From assembly GCA_014529385.2 (NCBI GenBank), contig CM043947.1, positions 123,018,891-123,082,890 on the forward strand: a stretch of 64,000 bases of DNA, written 5' to 3'. A program made the translations under genes and the position numbers. Under the pieces are notes generated by a model that ran no database searches, had not been told where the DNA came from, and saw only the letters and a program-made list of their open reading frames with translations. The first letter of the stretch is position 1. Every line of letters starts with the position of its first letter. Shown here one piece after another: positions 43,830 through 56,259 of this stretch. Source of the stretch: Adiantum capillus-veneris (Eukaryota; Streptophyta; Polypodiopsida; Polypodiales; Pteridaceae).

Positions 43830-45240
43830 GTTTTTAAACATTGTCGTCACAATCAAACACTGGAACCGTGTCATCAATTTCTTCCATGTCTGATATTTTG
43901 AAGCTACCTCCCACTCTCACTCATCGTCACTTTGCACCTTAGTAGCAACAGCCTCATGCGTTAGCTTCATACCAAAACAATGTTCAAATGATTGCATCGC
44001 AATGTTGGTTGGAGCATGCAAAAATATCATATTACAAGACACATATACTAGAGCCCCATCTCGTTTTGGATTTAATCTATTTCTCTTCTTAGTGTGTAAA
44101 AGTCAAATACAAACCAATTTCTCTTGCAAAATTCCACTTGAAGCAGCAACAGATAATACTTTGACAGCTACGTATTACGGTTCTATCTTTTCTCCACCAT
44201 ATTCTTTCCACTACATAGGTGCGCTAGCTTTTTTGATGGCATCAATGTGCCAAGGATCACCAAACATACCAACCCTATTAGCATAGTCAATGTGTTGATG
44301 AAATGCATCTTTTCCCTCATCCGACCCTAAGAGTTGCATGCAGATTGATAGTATGTACACCGCATGGTACCCATGTTAATTTTAGGTATTTTTCTTGAAT
44401 TGCAAGACCTGCATCTTTGTAATTTGTGGCATTGTCGGTGATGATGGCTGTTACATTCTTTGGAACTCCAGATTCGATGTAGCACGTTCATTGATCTTTG
44501 AAAGAAAGGGAATGGTTTTTTCCTTCAAGGATGTGTTAATGGCTTCTAAAAATACTGACTTTCAGGGACAAATCAGCATCACATTGATTAAAGGCTTTTT
44601 TTGACAATTGGTTGATCCATCCAAAGCTATAATACATCCAAAAGTAGGAACATATTCCAACATTGCACGTTTGAACATGATTTCTACCTCATCTTTGACT
44701 TTGACAACATACTCTGTGTGCAATTTATTAAAATCTAACATCACAAATCCTTTTTTGGCAGTGCTCATCAATGCATCTTTGAAGATAGGGTTCCACACTA
44801 CATTGAATGGAATATCGCATGTAAGAAATGCTTGTGTCCACTTCAAATACAACATGTATAGACATAGTTTATCAAAAGCTTTATGGAGTGTTTGATTTGT
44901 AGATAACCCTCTTCCAATACCATTGATACAATTTCTCTTTGAATTAGATGCATTACTAGATGAAACTACTTCAAAGGATGGTGTACCGTGCACTTCACTC
45001 TTGAAACAAGTATTAAAGGAATTTTCCTCTCTATTCTCAGTGCCCATGGAATCCCTCTCATCATTCATAACGGGCTCTTCTTCATCCATTGGATCTGCTC
45101 TTCCCACAATACGATCACTTTTTCTTACCCTTTTACTTTTTCCCTCAAGGACAGCCTTTACTTTTCAGACATAATCCAAAAATATTTCATATATGGCTGG
45201 TGGAGGCAAGGTACAAGGTGAAAAGACTTGCACTTCAATC
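43830..45240 (-). pseudogene. hAT transposase with DUF659-like domain, D1
   Basis: Cut-and-paste transposase. From the N-terminus: CDIPFNVVWNPIFKDALMST, FNKLHTEYVVKVKDEVEIMF, then FGCIIALDGSTNCQKKPLIN (the DUF659 DG-T signature, about 44590-44650), VTAIITDNATNYKDAG (catalytic-type Asp, about 44425-44470) and LTWVPCGVHTINLHAT. The C-terminal hAT part reads LHTKKRNRLNPKRDGALVYV (about 44050-44110). Stops and shifts break it. No BED zinc finger is visible at the N-terminus. Confidence 0.8.
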
Positions 45241-45580
45241 GAGATGCAATTTGTCATGGCACTATTTCATGCACATATGTCCACTCATGACCATGCACCA
45301 TGATGCACAAAAGAGATCTGCAAACAATAGATAATTGTAAATTGTACATTGATCCTTTTCATTAATCGCACATGAAGTATACAATTTATTAATTGATCAT
45401 GACAAAACATTGAAGGTACATAGTCAATCGTATCCAACAATAATTTTTCATTGTATACACATATCCAAAAAGAGAACATGATTCACTTTTTAAGTATTTG
45501 GAATACATTTTTGATACTTTATACCTACAAATGAAAAGAATTATACCCTAAATAATTTTTATCGCATCGCATACTTTCAA

Positions 45581-46200
45581 AGTGTGAGCATAATACTCTA
45601 ACTCAACGTGATGGTCATCGGTTACCAAAGATTAATTTTGGATCATAGTTACATGATCATGATTTTTTTACAGATTACATTGGTAAAAACAATATGTATT
45701 GATGTATCTTCCTGGAAGTGGGAGAAAGTACTCTAACACAAGAAGATGATAATATCATTGTAATTGAAGCACTTCTAACTGTACAAGATAAACATCAAGT
45801 ACGACAAAAAAACTTTAATTGGAGATGTACTTGAAAGTGTGAGAAGCTCATTCAACACAAGAAGGTAATAACATTATCATCGTTGAAGTACTTCTAACCG
45901 TACAAGATAAGCATCAAGTACGGTAAAAAGGCCTCAATAAGAAACTTTGTCAAAAGCTGGCCATGTGTGAGTATATTACTCTAACACAAGGACTCAAAGA
46001 AATTCTTAATTCCTAAACCTTAATCTAAGTGAAACAATTTATTATCTTCAGTGCGAGTAAACACTTTTACTCTAGCAAAAAAGTAAATAATCACTATTTA
46101 CGATACGTACCCATCTTCAAGTGTGAATATATACTCCAACACAATGATAAATGGTTAAAACCTAATTTTCTTCTCTTTAAGTGTGAAAAAACTCCAACAC
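45581..46200. repeat. Array of seven GTGTGAG...CTCNAACAC motifs, D1
   Basis: The imperfect inverted-repeat motif AAGTGTGAG-(6-10 bp)-CTCTAACACAA occurs near 45581, 45715, 45834, 45962, 46048, 46118 and 46178. Two motifs sit in a tandem repeat of about 115 bp that also has GTACAAGATAAGCATCAAGT. The array lies between the transposase start and the element end, where hAT elements often carry transposase-binding subterminal repeats. Confidence 0.65.
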
Positions 46201-46679
46201 AAAAATAGCAAGTTCTAATTTTTATTATGATTCAAAGCTATTCAATTTAAAAATTAAAGACAAAGAAAACTACAAATCATAAAACTAAAATTTAATTACA
46301 TCATTAGAATTAATTTTTATAAATAGATAACTATTAATTTTAATATTTTTATAGATATTTTATCTTATAGAGAGAAGATGACTACTTTTATCAAAAGCTC
46401 AATATTTTGCTGTGTGAAATGCTGGTGAAGCTGCTTTGATGGTTTCATATATATACTAAGCACTGTGATCAAAGATTTTCTTTGACCAAAGAAATCTTCG
46501 ATTGAAGTACATAGAAATAATACGAAGAGATGAATTTAGTGATCTATCACCATATAATATGGCCGTTTTATACTCCCTAACGTATTATACAGACATTAAA
46601 CGCGTATAATGCATTTAACATTTAACGTATAATGAAACTTAGGTTAAGACGGTAGCAATACTATACAGCAGGGCTGGGT

Positions 46680-47376
46680 AGCCATTGGTACAAAGGAAAT
46701 TTGGAAGAAGTGGAAAAGACAAACTCTCAAGAAAATGCATATGAAATTGCAACTAGCAGATGAATTTGTAGAGAGACCCTTGAGAATGCTTGAACAAATT
46801 TTTGTATCCTCTTATGGAATCGAGTACAAGCACACTTTTTTTATATTAGAATTTGGAGAAATCAAGAACGTTAAGGTTATTTTGGGAAGAGTATTTATGC
46901 ATCAACTCAAAATGATTCAAGGATCCGACTATGATCACCTCTACTTGTGGCATAAGGGTGTCACAATAAGGGTCAAGACAAAGGACCATAAATACAGAGA
47001 CACAAATCAAACCCCATTGAAAGACTTTGGTGTAACTATGGATTTTAGAACACAATTGCCTGCTTGGTTGATGAAGCAATCACACGTTTGGATGTACGGA
47101 GCATCTGAATGTGGAAACCTAAGAAAGGCAGATTGTATTCTAGAGCGCTCATTAGAAGAAAATAACTATATAAAAGAAGTATTTTTAGAGGAGTTATTTG
47201 AATCCTTTGGATGGGAGAAAATACTGGCGACTCTAGATGTTTCCATAAATGATGTAACCCCCATAGCATCTTGCGACAAAGATGGTTATGATAAATTGCC
47301 CTTCCAGATGGTAAATGTTATCTTGCAACCAAAAGAGGAAACCAAAATGACAGAAACTAACAAAACAATCAATTGA
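46680..47376 (+). pseudogene. Element G protease region
   Basis: The C-terminal half of a gypsy aspartic protease: MKLQLADEFVERPLRMLEQI, HTFFILEFGEIKNVKVILGR (the LGR closing box) and DYDHLYLWHKGVTIRVKTKD. A 100-residue linker follows (CILERSLEENNYIKEVFLEE). The active-site D-S-G lies upstream and is not recognisable. The frame is open for 213 codons. Confidence 0.65.
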
Positions 47377-48229
47377 AAACAAACAGTGGACTAAGTTTCT
47401 GTTTGAGATCTTGGTGACAAGGAAGAGGACAAGTTTCATGATTCTTAGAGTGATGACTTAGGAACGATGCTGAAGACAATCTCTCAAGCAGCTCCGAAAA
47501 TGAGAACATGCCAAAACAAGAGGAGCCAATCTTCTATGAATTTTGGAACCAAATATTGAGGAGACAAAAGAGATATCAATTGAAATGAACATGAAAACAA
47601 CAAAATTGATTGGAGAAATCAATGCCTTGATTAATGACCAAAATGCACTACCTCATGCTCATGGGAGCAAACGACTGCATTCGAGACAAAATCACCAAAA
47701 AACCATTAAAGTTGAGAACTTTTAGGTAAATCCAAAGAAGAAAAGAAAAAAGAACCTTGAGGAAATAGTCAAAACATAGTGAAAAAGAAATTCCAAAATT
47801 GAACAGAAAAACAAATACCAAAAGCTCAAATGGATACTAAAAGAAGTTTGGACAATCGAGATGGAGAGTTAAGAGGAGTCCAACACGGGACAATTTGATG
47901 CACCCTCTCACTATAAAAAATACACCATCTAGGACAAACAAATCGTGATTCAACAACTAATGAGGTAAGTCAAGAAACCAGGTACAAGCCTGAGAATGCG
48001 AAAAGTATTGATCTAGCCAAGCCAAGGGAAGAGTGCTGATCAGCTTACTTAGCCATGGATCTCACAAAAGGGAAGAACAACTTTTGGTAGCTACTCTTAG
48101 ATAGTATAGAGACGTGTTTGATTGGTCTTAAAAATATCTTAAAGGAGTAGACCTGAACATATGTCAACATACGATACCTCTTAAGTGGGTTGCTAAGCCA
48201 CACATACTACATCCCTATACATATAATGA
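47377..48229 (+). other. Element G linker, decayed
   Basis: Between protease and RT. Short frames such as MEPNIEETKEISIEMNMKTT have no recognisable domain. Confidence 0.45.
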
Positions 48230-49265
48230 AACATTTGCAAAGAAAATCAAAGAGGAGATAGACAACTTATGGAAGTAGAGTTTATCTATAAGATCAAGCG
48301 CACCAAGTGGGTGTCGCGAATCATGGTAGTGCCCAAAAAGAATGTTAAATTGCAAGTGTGTGTGAATATCAAGCAGGTAAATGTTGCCATGATAAGAGAC
48401 AACAATCCATTACCTATCATATATTATATGATTGATAGAGTCACAAGCAAGGAAGCCTACAACTTTTTTGATGGATTTTTAGGCTACAATCAACTCACAA
48501 TAAAGTGAGAGGACCAAAAAACACTACCTCTATAATAGAATGAGGCATATGTTCTTATAGGGTGATGCCATTTGGTTTAACCAATGCACCTGCCACATTG
48601 CAGAGGCTGATGTGTCATGCATTCTAGTAATATCTAAGACAATTCCTAGAGATTCATATGGATGACTTGGGTTGCATTCTCAACAAAGAGACAAAAATGT
48701 TGAACACTTGAAGAAGATATTTGAGAAGTGAAAACTTATCGCATTTGCCTAAAACCTGAAAAATGTATCTTCATGATAAGACAAGGTAAGATTTTAGGAC
48801 ATACAGTATCTAAAATTGGCATTTTCACATATCTTGAGAAGATACAAGGCATTGTTTCTCTTTCAATGCCCACCAAAGTTAGATATGTACAAGCCTTTAT
48901 GGGCTATTATGGCTATTATCAAAGGTTTATCTACATGTATGTAGTTATTGCAAAGCCTCTCTGTGCTCTCATCATGAGATTCGAGTGGACTTGAAGAGTG
49001 CGATAAAGCATTTCAGCAATTGAAGGAAAGATTGATTTCTACTCTTATTCTAAAAGCTCTTGATTAGAACAAGATCTTCCATGTCATGTAGATGCGTTGG
49101 CATAGGCGATCACATGCATCTTAGCACAACCTGGAGAGAACAATCTAGATTTTCCAATCGGTTATTTCAATAGAAAACTCAATAGTGCAAAGTAGAATTA
49201 CACGACCATGAAAAGGGAAAATTGGGAATGATCTATGCCATCAAGAAGTTTAGAAATTATCTTAT
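48230..49265 (+). pseudogene. Element G reverse transcriptase and RNase H, heavily decayed
   Basis: RT parts in shifting frames: TKWVSRIMVVPKKN, LQVCVNIKQVNVAMIRDNNP, MPFGLTNAPATLQRLM, EIHMDDLGCILN (active-site box HMDD), CLKPEKCIFM, GKILGHTVSK and VRYVQAFMGYYGYYQRFI. The RNase H remnant is around 49090-49260 (PIGYFNRKLNSAK). Many stops. Confidence 0.85.
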
Positions 49266-49599
49266 CTTAGTGAACAAACCGTGCAATACTGGTCGTATAG
49301 TTTGATGGTTGATTCTTTTGCTTGAGTTTGATTTTATAGTAGTGGTCAAGAAAGGAACTACTTATCAAGGAGGATTGTCTAGATTGAAATGGAAAAGCAC
49401 CTCTTGGATTTGATGATGACTTGCCACTTTTGTATCTTTTCACTGTAGAGATGAAACTGACGTGGAGTGAACATGCAACACCATTGATCACCATTGGTTT
49501 TCTACAGATTGAAAGTCAGCCATCACTCATTGAACAGATACACTCAATTGTGTTAATAGCAAGATGGATATATAAGCAGCAAAAGGAATAATACTTAGG

Positions 49600-50990
49600 C
49601 TATGTATAGAGCCATTCGAGAAGGAATTGTACTTCAGAGAATCTCATGTACAAACGATAGGGTTTCACAATGCAAAAACACAATCATATCAAAGATTGAT
49701 GAGACTTGGATGTATTGGCCTCATGTGCAACAAAGTATCCATGACTATGTCAATTCATGTGATATTTGTTCCATTCACAAGCCAATCAACCATGCTGCAT
49801 TGTTCATGATAACAGAAGCACCCAGGTGAGAAAAATATATAGTGGATTACATAGAAGAGGGAGTCTCGCTAGCAAGCATGAGTAGATCTAGATTATGTTC
49901 AATCCAGAGAGAAGCAAAAAACTACATAATCATTCAAAATCAACTTAATGGGAGAGGAATTGATAACAACTTGTGAATCTATGTGGCTGAGAACGAGTAC
50001 CTACTGATTCTGAAGCAAGTACATTTTGGACCAGTAGGGGGTAACTTTTGAGCCAACAAAACCGCAAAAGTGATACTTCTTGCACGGATCTGGTGGCCTC
50101 ATCTATACATGGATGTAGAGAAATATGTCAAATGATGTGATGATTGCAAATGAATAAAGGTATCTATGTGATAGAATGAAATGCTATTAAGACCAGTGAT
50201 GTGTGCAAGTGCTTTTGCAAAATGGGAGATAGACTTTGTTGGACCTATCTTGCCACCGACCTTTACAATGCATGCTCAATACATCATAATAGATTATTTC
50301 ACCAAATGGGTAGAAGCCAAAGCAACGTAGAAGAACGATGCTCGAACGAGAACGCACTTCTTGTATGAAAAATATTCACTTGATATGGGCTTTTGATTGA
50401 GAAGTGAGTGATTGGAGGACTCACTTCATAAATGATATGGTGGATCATCTATTTATTGTGCTTCATTTGAAATCAGTGTCATGTCACCCTCTGAAAACGG
50501 GCAAGCCAAGAGCACAAACAAATTCTATACAGAGTGCTCACAAAAATTGTCAATGAATCAAGATACGATTGGGATTAGAAATTGCACTCAAATCTATGGG
50601 CACATAGGCTAGCATAAAAATCACCACTGAATATGACACCTTATAATTTGGTCTTTGGGATCAATGCCATACTACATGTAGAATTTTTGATTCTGCACTA
50701 CGAGTTGCACAAGACTTAGGATGGATTGGACATGAGCTTTCTGGTGGACTTGAACAACTCACCAGGTTAGATGAATCATGACTAAAGGCTATTGTAGCAA
50801 TTTATGCACAAAAATGACATAAGAAATAATTTCATGACCAATATGTGATAACTAAGGAGTTTCAAAAGGGAGACTATGTATTGGTCTATACCTTGAAGCA
50901 ACACTCTAAGAAGTTGAAAAAGCACGATAATGGCCCATTTGGATCAATAACATATTACCAAGTGGAGCCATGCAGCTTGCAATATTAGAG
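49600..50990 (+). pseudogene. Element G integrase, heavily decayed
   Basis: A first zinc-finger-like block, WPHVQQSIHDYVNSCDICSI, lies at 49710-49775. A second, VHFGPVGGNF.ANKTAKVILL..WWPHLYMDVEKYVK.CDDC, is at about 50020-50150. The core has AKWEIDFVGPILP (Asp about 50230), YFTKWVEAKA and SPSENGQAKSTNK (about 50490-50525), where the usual Glu (NGQAE) is Lys. MTPYNLVFGINAI follows. Many stops. Confidence 0.8.
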
Positions 50991-51328
50991 GGAGAGGAGA
51001 CGCGTAATTGGATCAATAGTTGCAGATTAAAGAAATGCCATATACCTTTCACTACGAAAATGTTGGAGAAGATTCATGAAGCAAACAAAAGGAAACAATA
51101 AAGGAGAAAGCTAGATTGCGGATTTAAGCACAAAGAACGACATAACAACGCTCCAAATTTTTTGGAAATAGGGTTGCAGGGAAACACACACAGCTTGGAG
51201 AAGACAAATGAAGCTCAAGACACACAACAGAGAGTGTGTTACTTAGTGTCCAATAGAAAGATAAGATATCCCTACAATGCACGGGGGGAAAAACCTCCTG
51301 GTGAGGGAAAAAAAATGCCCAGGTGGTC
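50991..51328. other. Boundary of element G and copia 3' end
   Basis: It holds the last element G sequence and, on the minus strand, probable copia 3' untranslated or LTR sequence (a TTTTTCCCCCC tract near 51280-51295). No LTR limits could be fixed. Confidence 0.4.
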
Positions 51329-51712
51329 CTAAGTGTGTTCACACACATCACTACAACATGTATATGGTAACATAGATGCAGTGAATATGAGTTGGCACAT
51401 AGAGTATAGGAAAGTTTCATGCCCTAAAGACACGATCAATCCACAAAAGAGAGTAAGCCCAACGACTTTGCAGAAAGCTTCAAACTTCTCATGAGACAAT
51501 GCCTTTGTGAAAAGATCTACAAGGTTATATTGTGTTGGCACATAAGCCAAGATGATCTCTCTTGGTAAGAGCCTCTCCTTGACATAGTGGTAATGCACCT
51601 CAATGTGCTTTGTGCAAGGATGAAAAATTAGGTTCCTTGTAATTGCCAATGCACTCTGATTGTCAATGTAGATAGTGTTGGCAATGTCTTGGAGAACACC
51701 GATACCAGCCAT
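51329..51712 (-). pseudogene. Ty1/copia RNase H, 3' end
   Basis: IYIDNQSALAITRNLIFHPC, TKHIEVHYHYVKERLLPREI and YVPTQYNLVDLFTKALSHEK are typical of the copia RNase H end. The frame is open for 127 codons. Confidence 0.92.
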
Positions 51713-52960
51713 AAGGCTTTTGAGCCATACAAAGTCAATGGTAGCTATGAAGACATCCCTCTACTCAGCCTCACAACTAGAAGTGGCCACAGTAGGTTGC
51801 TTCTTACTCAACCATGATATGCATGAACTACCAAAGCATGAAACAAAAACCACTCATGGACACTCACATGTCATAACAAATATCCCAATTTCAGTCCACA
51901 AAAGCATGTAGATCTGGCGGAAATGACCCCCCCTTGGGATAAAACAAGCAAAGATGTAAAGTGCCACTCAAGTAGCAAAACATCCTTTTGACATTATACC
52001 AATGCTTGGACCTTGGGCTATGCATAAGTCTACTGACCTATGGGACTGCAAACTAAATATCCTGCCTCGTGTTGCATTAAACTAAATATCCTGCCTCGTG
52101 TTACATTACAAAAAATAAGCGATCCAATAGCAGTTTGGTAAAGAGTGACATCGGCAGGATCACCGCCATCATAAAGACTTAATTTTGAACTTCTTTCCAT
52201 GGGAGGGGCAATAGGTTTGCAATACTCAAGTCCAAACTGACATAGAAATGTCTCTATGTAATTTGTTTAACACAAGGAAATACCACCATTAAACTATATG
52301 CCCAAGTAATGATGCAATAGCCCCAAACATTTCATCTTGAAAGTAGCATTCAAATCAGCCTTAAATTTAGCAATATTTCTCTCATCTGGTCCACTGATCA
52401 ACAAATAATCCATATAGAGAACAACAATGAGAAGTATATCACCCTCACGCTTTCAATACAGTGTGCTTTCTATTGGACTGTCACAAAAGCCTCGTTTGAC
52501 CAAATGAGTGTCAACCTTCTCATACCAAGCACGAGGAGATTGCTTCAACCCATAAAAAGCTTTCTTACATTTGCACACTTTATCTTCTTTTCCTTTCTTT
52601 ATAAAAACATGAGGCTATGCTACATAAACTTCCTCAAATATGTCACCATTCAAGAAATAAATAATAATGTCTAAGTGATGTATATCCCAATCAAAATGAG
52701 CTTCCAATGCACATAGAATATGCACAATAGTCATACAACAAGTGGGAGCAAAAATATATGCCTTTTTGTCGTGCATAACCCTTTGCAACAAGTCAAGCCT
52801 TATAGCAATCAATCTCACCATCCAACTTGTGTTTCAACTTGTAAACCCACTTTGTACAAATGGCCTTTTTGCCAGGAGGCAAATCACATAAAGTCCATGT
52901 GTCATTTTCTATAAGTGCATATTATTTTGATTGCATGATAGCCATTCAATTTTTTGCATT
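51713..52960 (-). pseudogene. Ty1/copia reverse transcriptase, decayed
   Basis: Pieces in order on the minus strand: LIENDTWTLCDLPPGKKAI, CTKWVYKLKHKLDGEID, YKARLVAKGYARQKG, then WDIHHLDIIIYFLNGDIFEE (the copia DVKTAFLNG-type block, here D-I-I-I-Y) and EEVYVA. The stretch toward 51713 includes the usual YVDD area but is full of stops. Confidence 0.85.
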
Positions 52961-54376
52961 TTATGCTTCATCAAAATATATAGGTTCCTCAACATCACAT
53001 AAGCTAGACAAGGCCAAAGGATAACAATCTGATGCATAGCAAGAACCTGAATGAGTATGACTAGACAAAGGTACATCCAATTTATTGTCACACAAAGTAT
53101 GCACCAAACATTTTGGCATACCTCTAGCCTGCTCATTCTCAACCCTTTCCTCAACAAGTACATCATGTACATCTTCATCACTAATAGGCTCATCTGTAAA
53201 ATTTTTAGAAACCCCCATAGTTTGTACATTTACCTCAATGAAATTTACATTTGAACTTTCACCACTGAAAAGAGGAAACAAAGTGTCATAAATGTCTTGT
53301 GAACTTACATCACTGTCTCTAGTACATGACAACAAGGGTTGAACAAAATCTTTCACAAACACAACATCCCGTGAAACCAGTATACACTTATTTTCTGGAT
53401 GGTACAATCTGTAACCTTTTCTTTTAGCACCATAACCAACCGTCAATGCACTTTTGACAGCCTTATCATCCAATTTTCTGTGATGTGTTTGTGGTACCAA
53501 GCATAAGCCAAACACCCCAAAACACGCATGTGATCAATAGAAGGCTTTCTATCATGCCATGTTGCATATGGGTCATAGACTGTAAAACTTTTGTAGGACA
53601 TCTGTTAGGTACATAAGTGGCACACATGACGGCCTCAAGCCCAAAAAAATGCGGCAAAGCTTGACTTTTGACCATACACCGTGCCATTTTTGTAAGATTC
53701 CTTTGAGAAACACCATTTTTTTGAGGTGTATACGGCATTGTACAATGGTGTTTTATCCCACGACTAGCCAGAAATGCATTAAATTCATGAGACATATACT
53801 CCCCCCTTGATCTGAACGGAGGGTGTCCATAGTACATTTCAAGACATTTTCAGCCATAGCCAGAAATTGTTTGAAGCATATAAAACACTTCAAAATTTTC
53901 TTTAAGATGATACATCCATGCATGCCTAGAGTAATCATCAATGAAAGTCATGAAATTAAGGTAATTGCACAAGGATAGAGTTTGCATGGACCGACAAACA
54001 TCACTATGCACAAGCTGCAACCTGCATGTGGGATGAACTGAGCCTCCTTTGGAAACTTTAAATGTTGCATCTCACCCAAAATACAACCTTTACAAACATG
54101 TCTAATAGGTGCTTGAAGAGGCAGCAAAGAAGCAACCATATCATATTTCTGCAAACGCACCAAATTGGAAAAATTTAGATGCCCAAAACATGCATGCCAA
54201 AGTTTTGCATCTGAAATATCCTTAGAATCCACAACTGCATTCACAAAATTTTGCGCAAACTTGTCATACAAATTGAGCTTATGCAACACATGACATAAAA
54301 TATCAGATGCAACAATTTCATCACTGAAACTGAGATCATGTACTGTACATCTGTCATCCACAAATTTTCTCGGCAT
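52961..54376 (-). pseudogene. Ty1/copia GAG-pre-integrase and integrase
   Basis: LWHACFGHLNFSNLVRLQKY...CKGCILGEMQHLKF is the zinc-binding GAG-pre-integrase region (about 54090-54210). The core reads TLRSDQGG, EYMSHEFNAFLASRGIKHHC and MPYTPQKNGVSQRNLTKMAR, where family members have NGVAER, so the catalytic Glu is Gln. After it come PNRCPTKVL, GYGAKRKGYRLYHPENKCIL and SRDVVFVKDF. Frames shift between parts. Confidence 0.9.
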
Positions 54377-54573
54377 TACTACAACGTCTACCTTGGCCGA
54401 CTCCTCTCAATGACCTTTGGTGTATTCATGATGAGACTTAGGCTCCGGTGTGACCCAAGTGTAAACCAAATCTTAGCTTGGTGGTTTATGATTGTACCAC
54501 CTACCACTTTGTACAGAGTTGTGAGAGATTTTGTGTCTTTGAATACAAAGATTCAAGGGCTTTGCTGTGAGAA
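54369..54573. repeat. Dispersed repeat R, copy 2
   Basis: Matches 32777-32990, from CGGCATTACTACAACGTCTA to TTTGCTGTGAGAA. It abuts the 5' side of the minus-strand copia coding, as copy 1 abuts the minus-strand LINE-like fragment. Confidence 0.8.
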
Positions 54574-55147
54574 CCTTGATACACACAACCGCTAGAACGA
54601 CTCATGAGTCAACCAATGACGCCACCAATAGTTTATTGCGAGGAGCCTACAAAAACTCATGTGAGAGAGATTGAGGGTGCAACATATTCCATTGAGGATA
54701 GTCCATTTTGGGCAAGCGTAGATGAATGCTAGAACAAGGCAAGACTCCAATGACATTTATAGTCACTTTCTCCTTGTTGTCCAAACTTTGAGCACAGTAT
54801 TGAACGAGGTGATCTATTGCACCTCTGTCATAGAATTCAAATATTTTCATTCGCTGACACTTGTTTGGATAGACTTGTGCCCAATGGTCACCTCCATATT
54901 CATACCATGGACCTTCCAATTGGGCAGCTAGTGCTGCTCCCAATGGTTGTCCTATCCTAGGAGGATATCCTAGGTTTGTAATTTTGATTTGCTATGAACG
55001 TGTGTATTTTCATCCATAGTGAATCAGTTTCTTTCTATTTGAGAAACATATGAACTTTCCATAGGTAGCGGATTTGAGTGAGAGTCAACAATTCTTGTCA
55101 AGTTGGTGACAAGAGCTCAAGCTTAGGAAGCAACCCAAAATAAGCGA
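54574..55147. other. Unassigned region with one minus-strand frame
   Basis: A frame at 54647-54943 (minus; PWYEYGGDHWAQVYPNKCQR, DHLVQYCAQSLDNKEKV) has protein-like composition but no family I recognise. The rest is non-coding. Confidence 0.35.
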
Positions 55148-56081
55148 GTGTTGGATGAGCTAAAACTTTCAAAACAAACCGATTTTGAAATCGGGTCAAT
55201 GAGAACGCAACAAAAATCATGGAAAGAAAAAAGAGACAAAATGAAAGCAAAGAGGTTGAAGGAAAAGAATTCCTTAGAGACAAAACTAAACCAAACAAGG
55301 AAACAACTCAAATGTACACAAGAGAATTAAAAAAATGCCAAAGGACCGGAAGCATCGAGAACAATATCGAGCGGTTCAGTGTTGGTTGATAAAGTGAGAG
55401 AGCATTAAGATTCTATGGTCACAAGCCTGTGGTCTAGGTGGAAAAACAACCAAACACTAGAAGATTGTGGACCTATCCGCATCATGAAATCAAAACCAAA
55501 CAAATGGAAATATGCAGAAGGCTCATAGAAATAGCTCAAGCTCTAATGCAACTAGAAACACTAAAAATTTGTGAGCAAGTAGTGCCTGTGTCAGAAAAGG
55601 AGAACACAACCGCACTAAAAAAACAAGAAGGGTGAACCAAACAAATCAAGAAATGAAGGGACATTGAATATTGGGGTGGTAGTGAACACAACGGATGAGG
55701 CCAACTTTCATGAGATGCTACCAATTCCTGAAGTGGATGAGCCATGGCCACAATCTTTATGGAAAACATTAAAAAATAGGAAAGACGGTAGTACCACGCT
55801 GTAGTCATCACGAGATGAAATCGGAGGTGAGGCTTGTGCCATCTCAATGGAATCCAATTCCACAAATGACGAACACACAAAGCATACATGATCGGATGTT
55901 GTTCCCTATAAGATGCACCATTACTCTTGCGAGAATTTTGAAGATAAGACCACACTTATGGGAACAAATGAGCAAAAACCTGGAAAAGATTGGGTTGAAA
56001 ATCCCTCCACAAGATAAACCTGTAGATGAAATCATGGAAATAACACAATCAAAGAGACCAAAACAAAGCCTATACAAGTGA
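55148..56081 (+). pseudogene. Gypsy-like 5' coding remnant
   Basis: Lys/Glu-rich segments (MLDELKLSKQTDFEIGSMRT, KEKRDKMKAKRLKEKNSLE), then NFHEMLPIPEVDEPWPQSLW and MLFPIRCTITLARILKIRPH..MSKNLEKIGLKIP, in shifting frames with stops. The style and orientation resemble the 5' part of element G, but no gag core or zinc knuckle is visible. Confidence 0.35.
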
Positions 56082-56259
56082 ATAAGGTGGGTGACTACTG
56101 TAAAGGAGAAGAAGGAAACACCACCTTACCACTAGAGTACAAGGAATTAAGACTTGGGCTGCATTTATACGGCCTATAATGAAACTTATACCTATTATTT
56201 GGATTATATACTGTTTTTTTGAATAATACACTGTAAAACTTATATTCAAAGGAAGACCT

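Larger units (their letters stand above)
42780..46640 (-). mobile_element. hAT-family DNA transposon, copy D1
   Basis: It aligns over most of its length with 56240-59459 (copy D2) and contains a decayed hAT transposase on the minus strand, a second protein-like region on the plus strand and a motif array at 45581-46200. It splits element G. I could not fix the terminal inverted repeats or the 8-bp duplication, so the ends are approximate. Confidence 0.7.
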
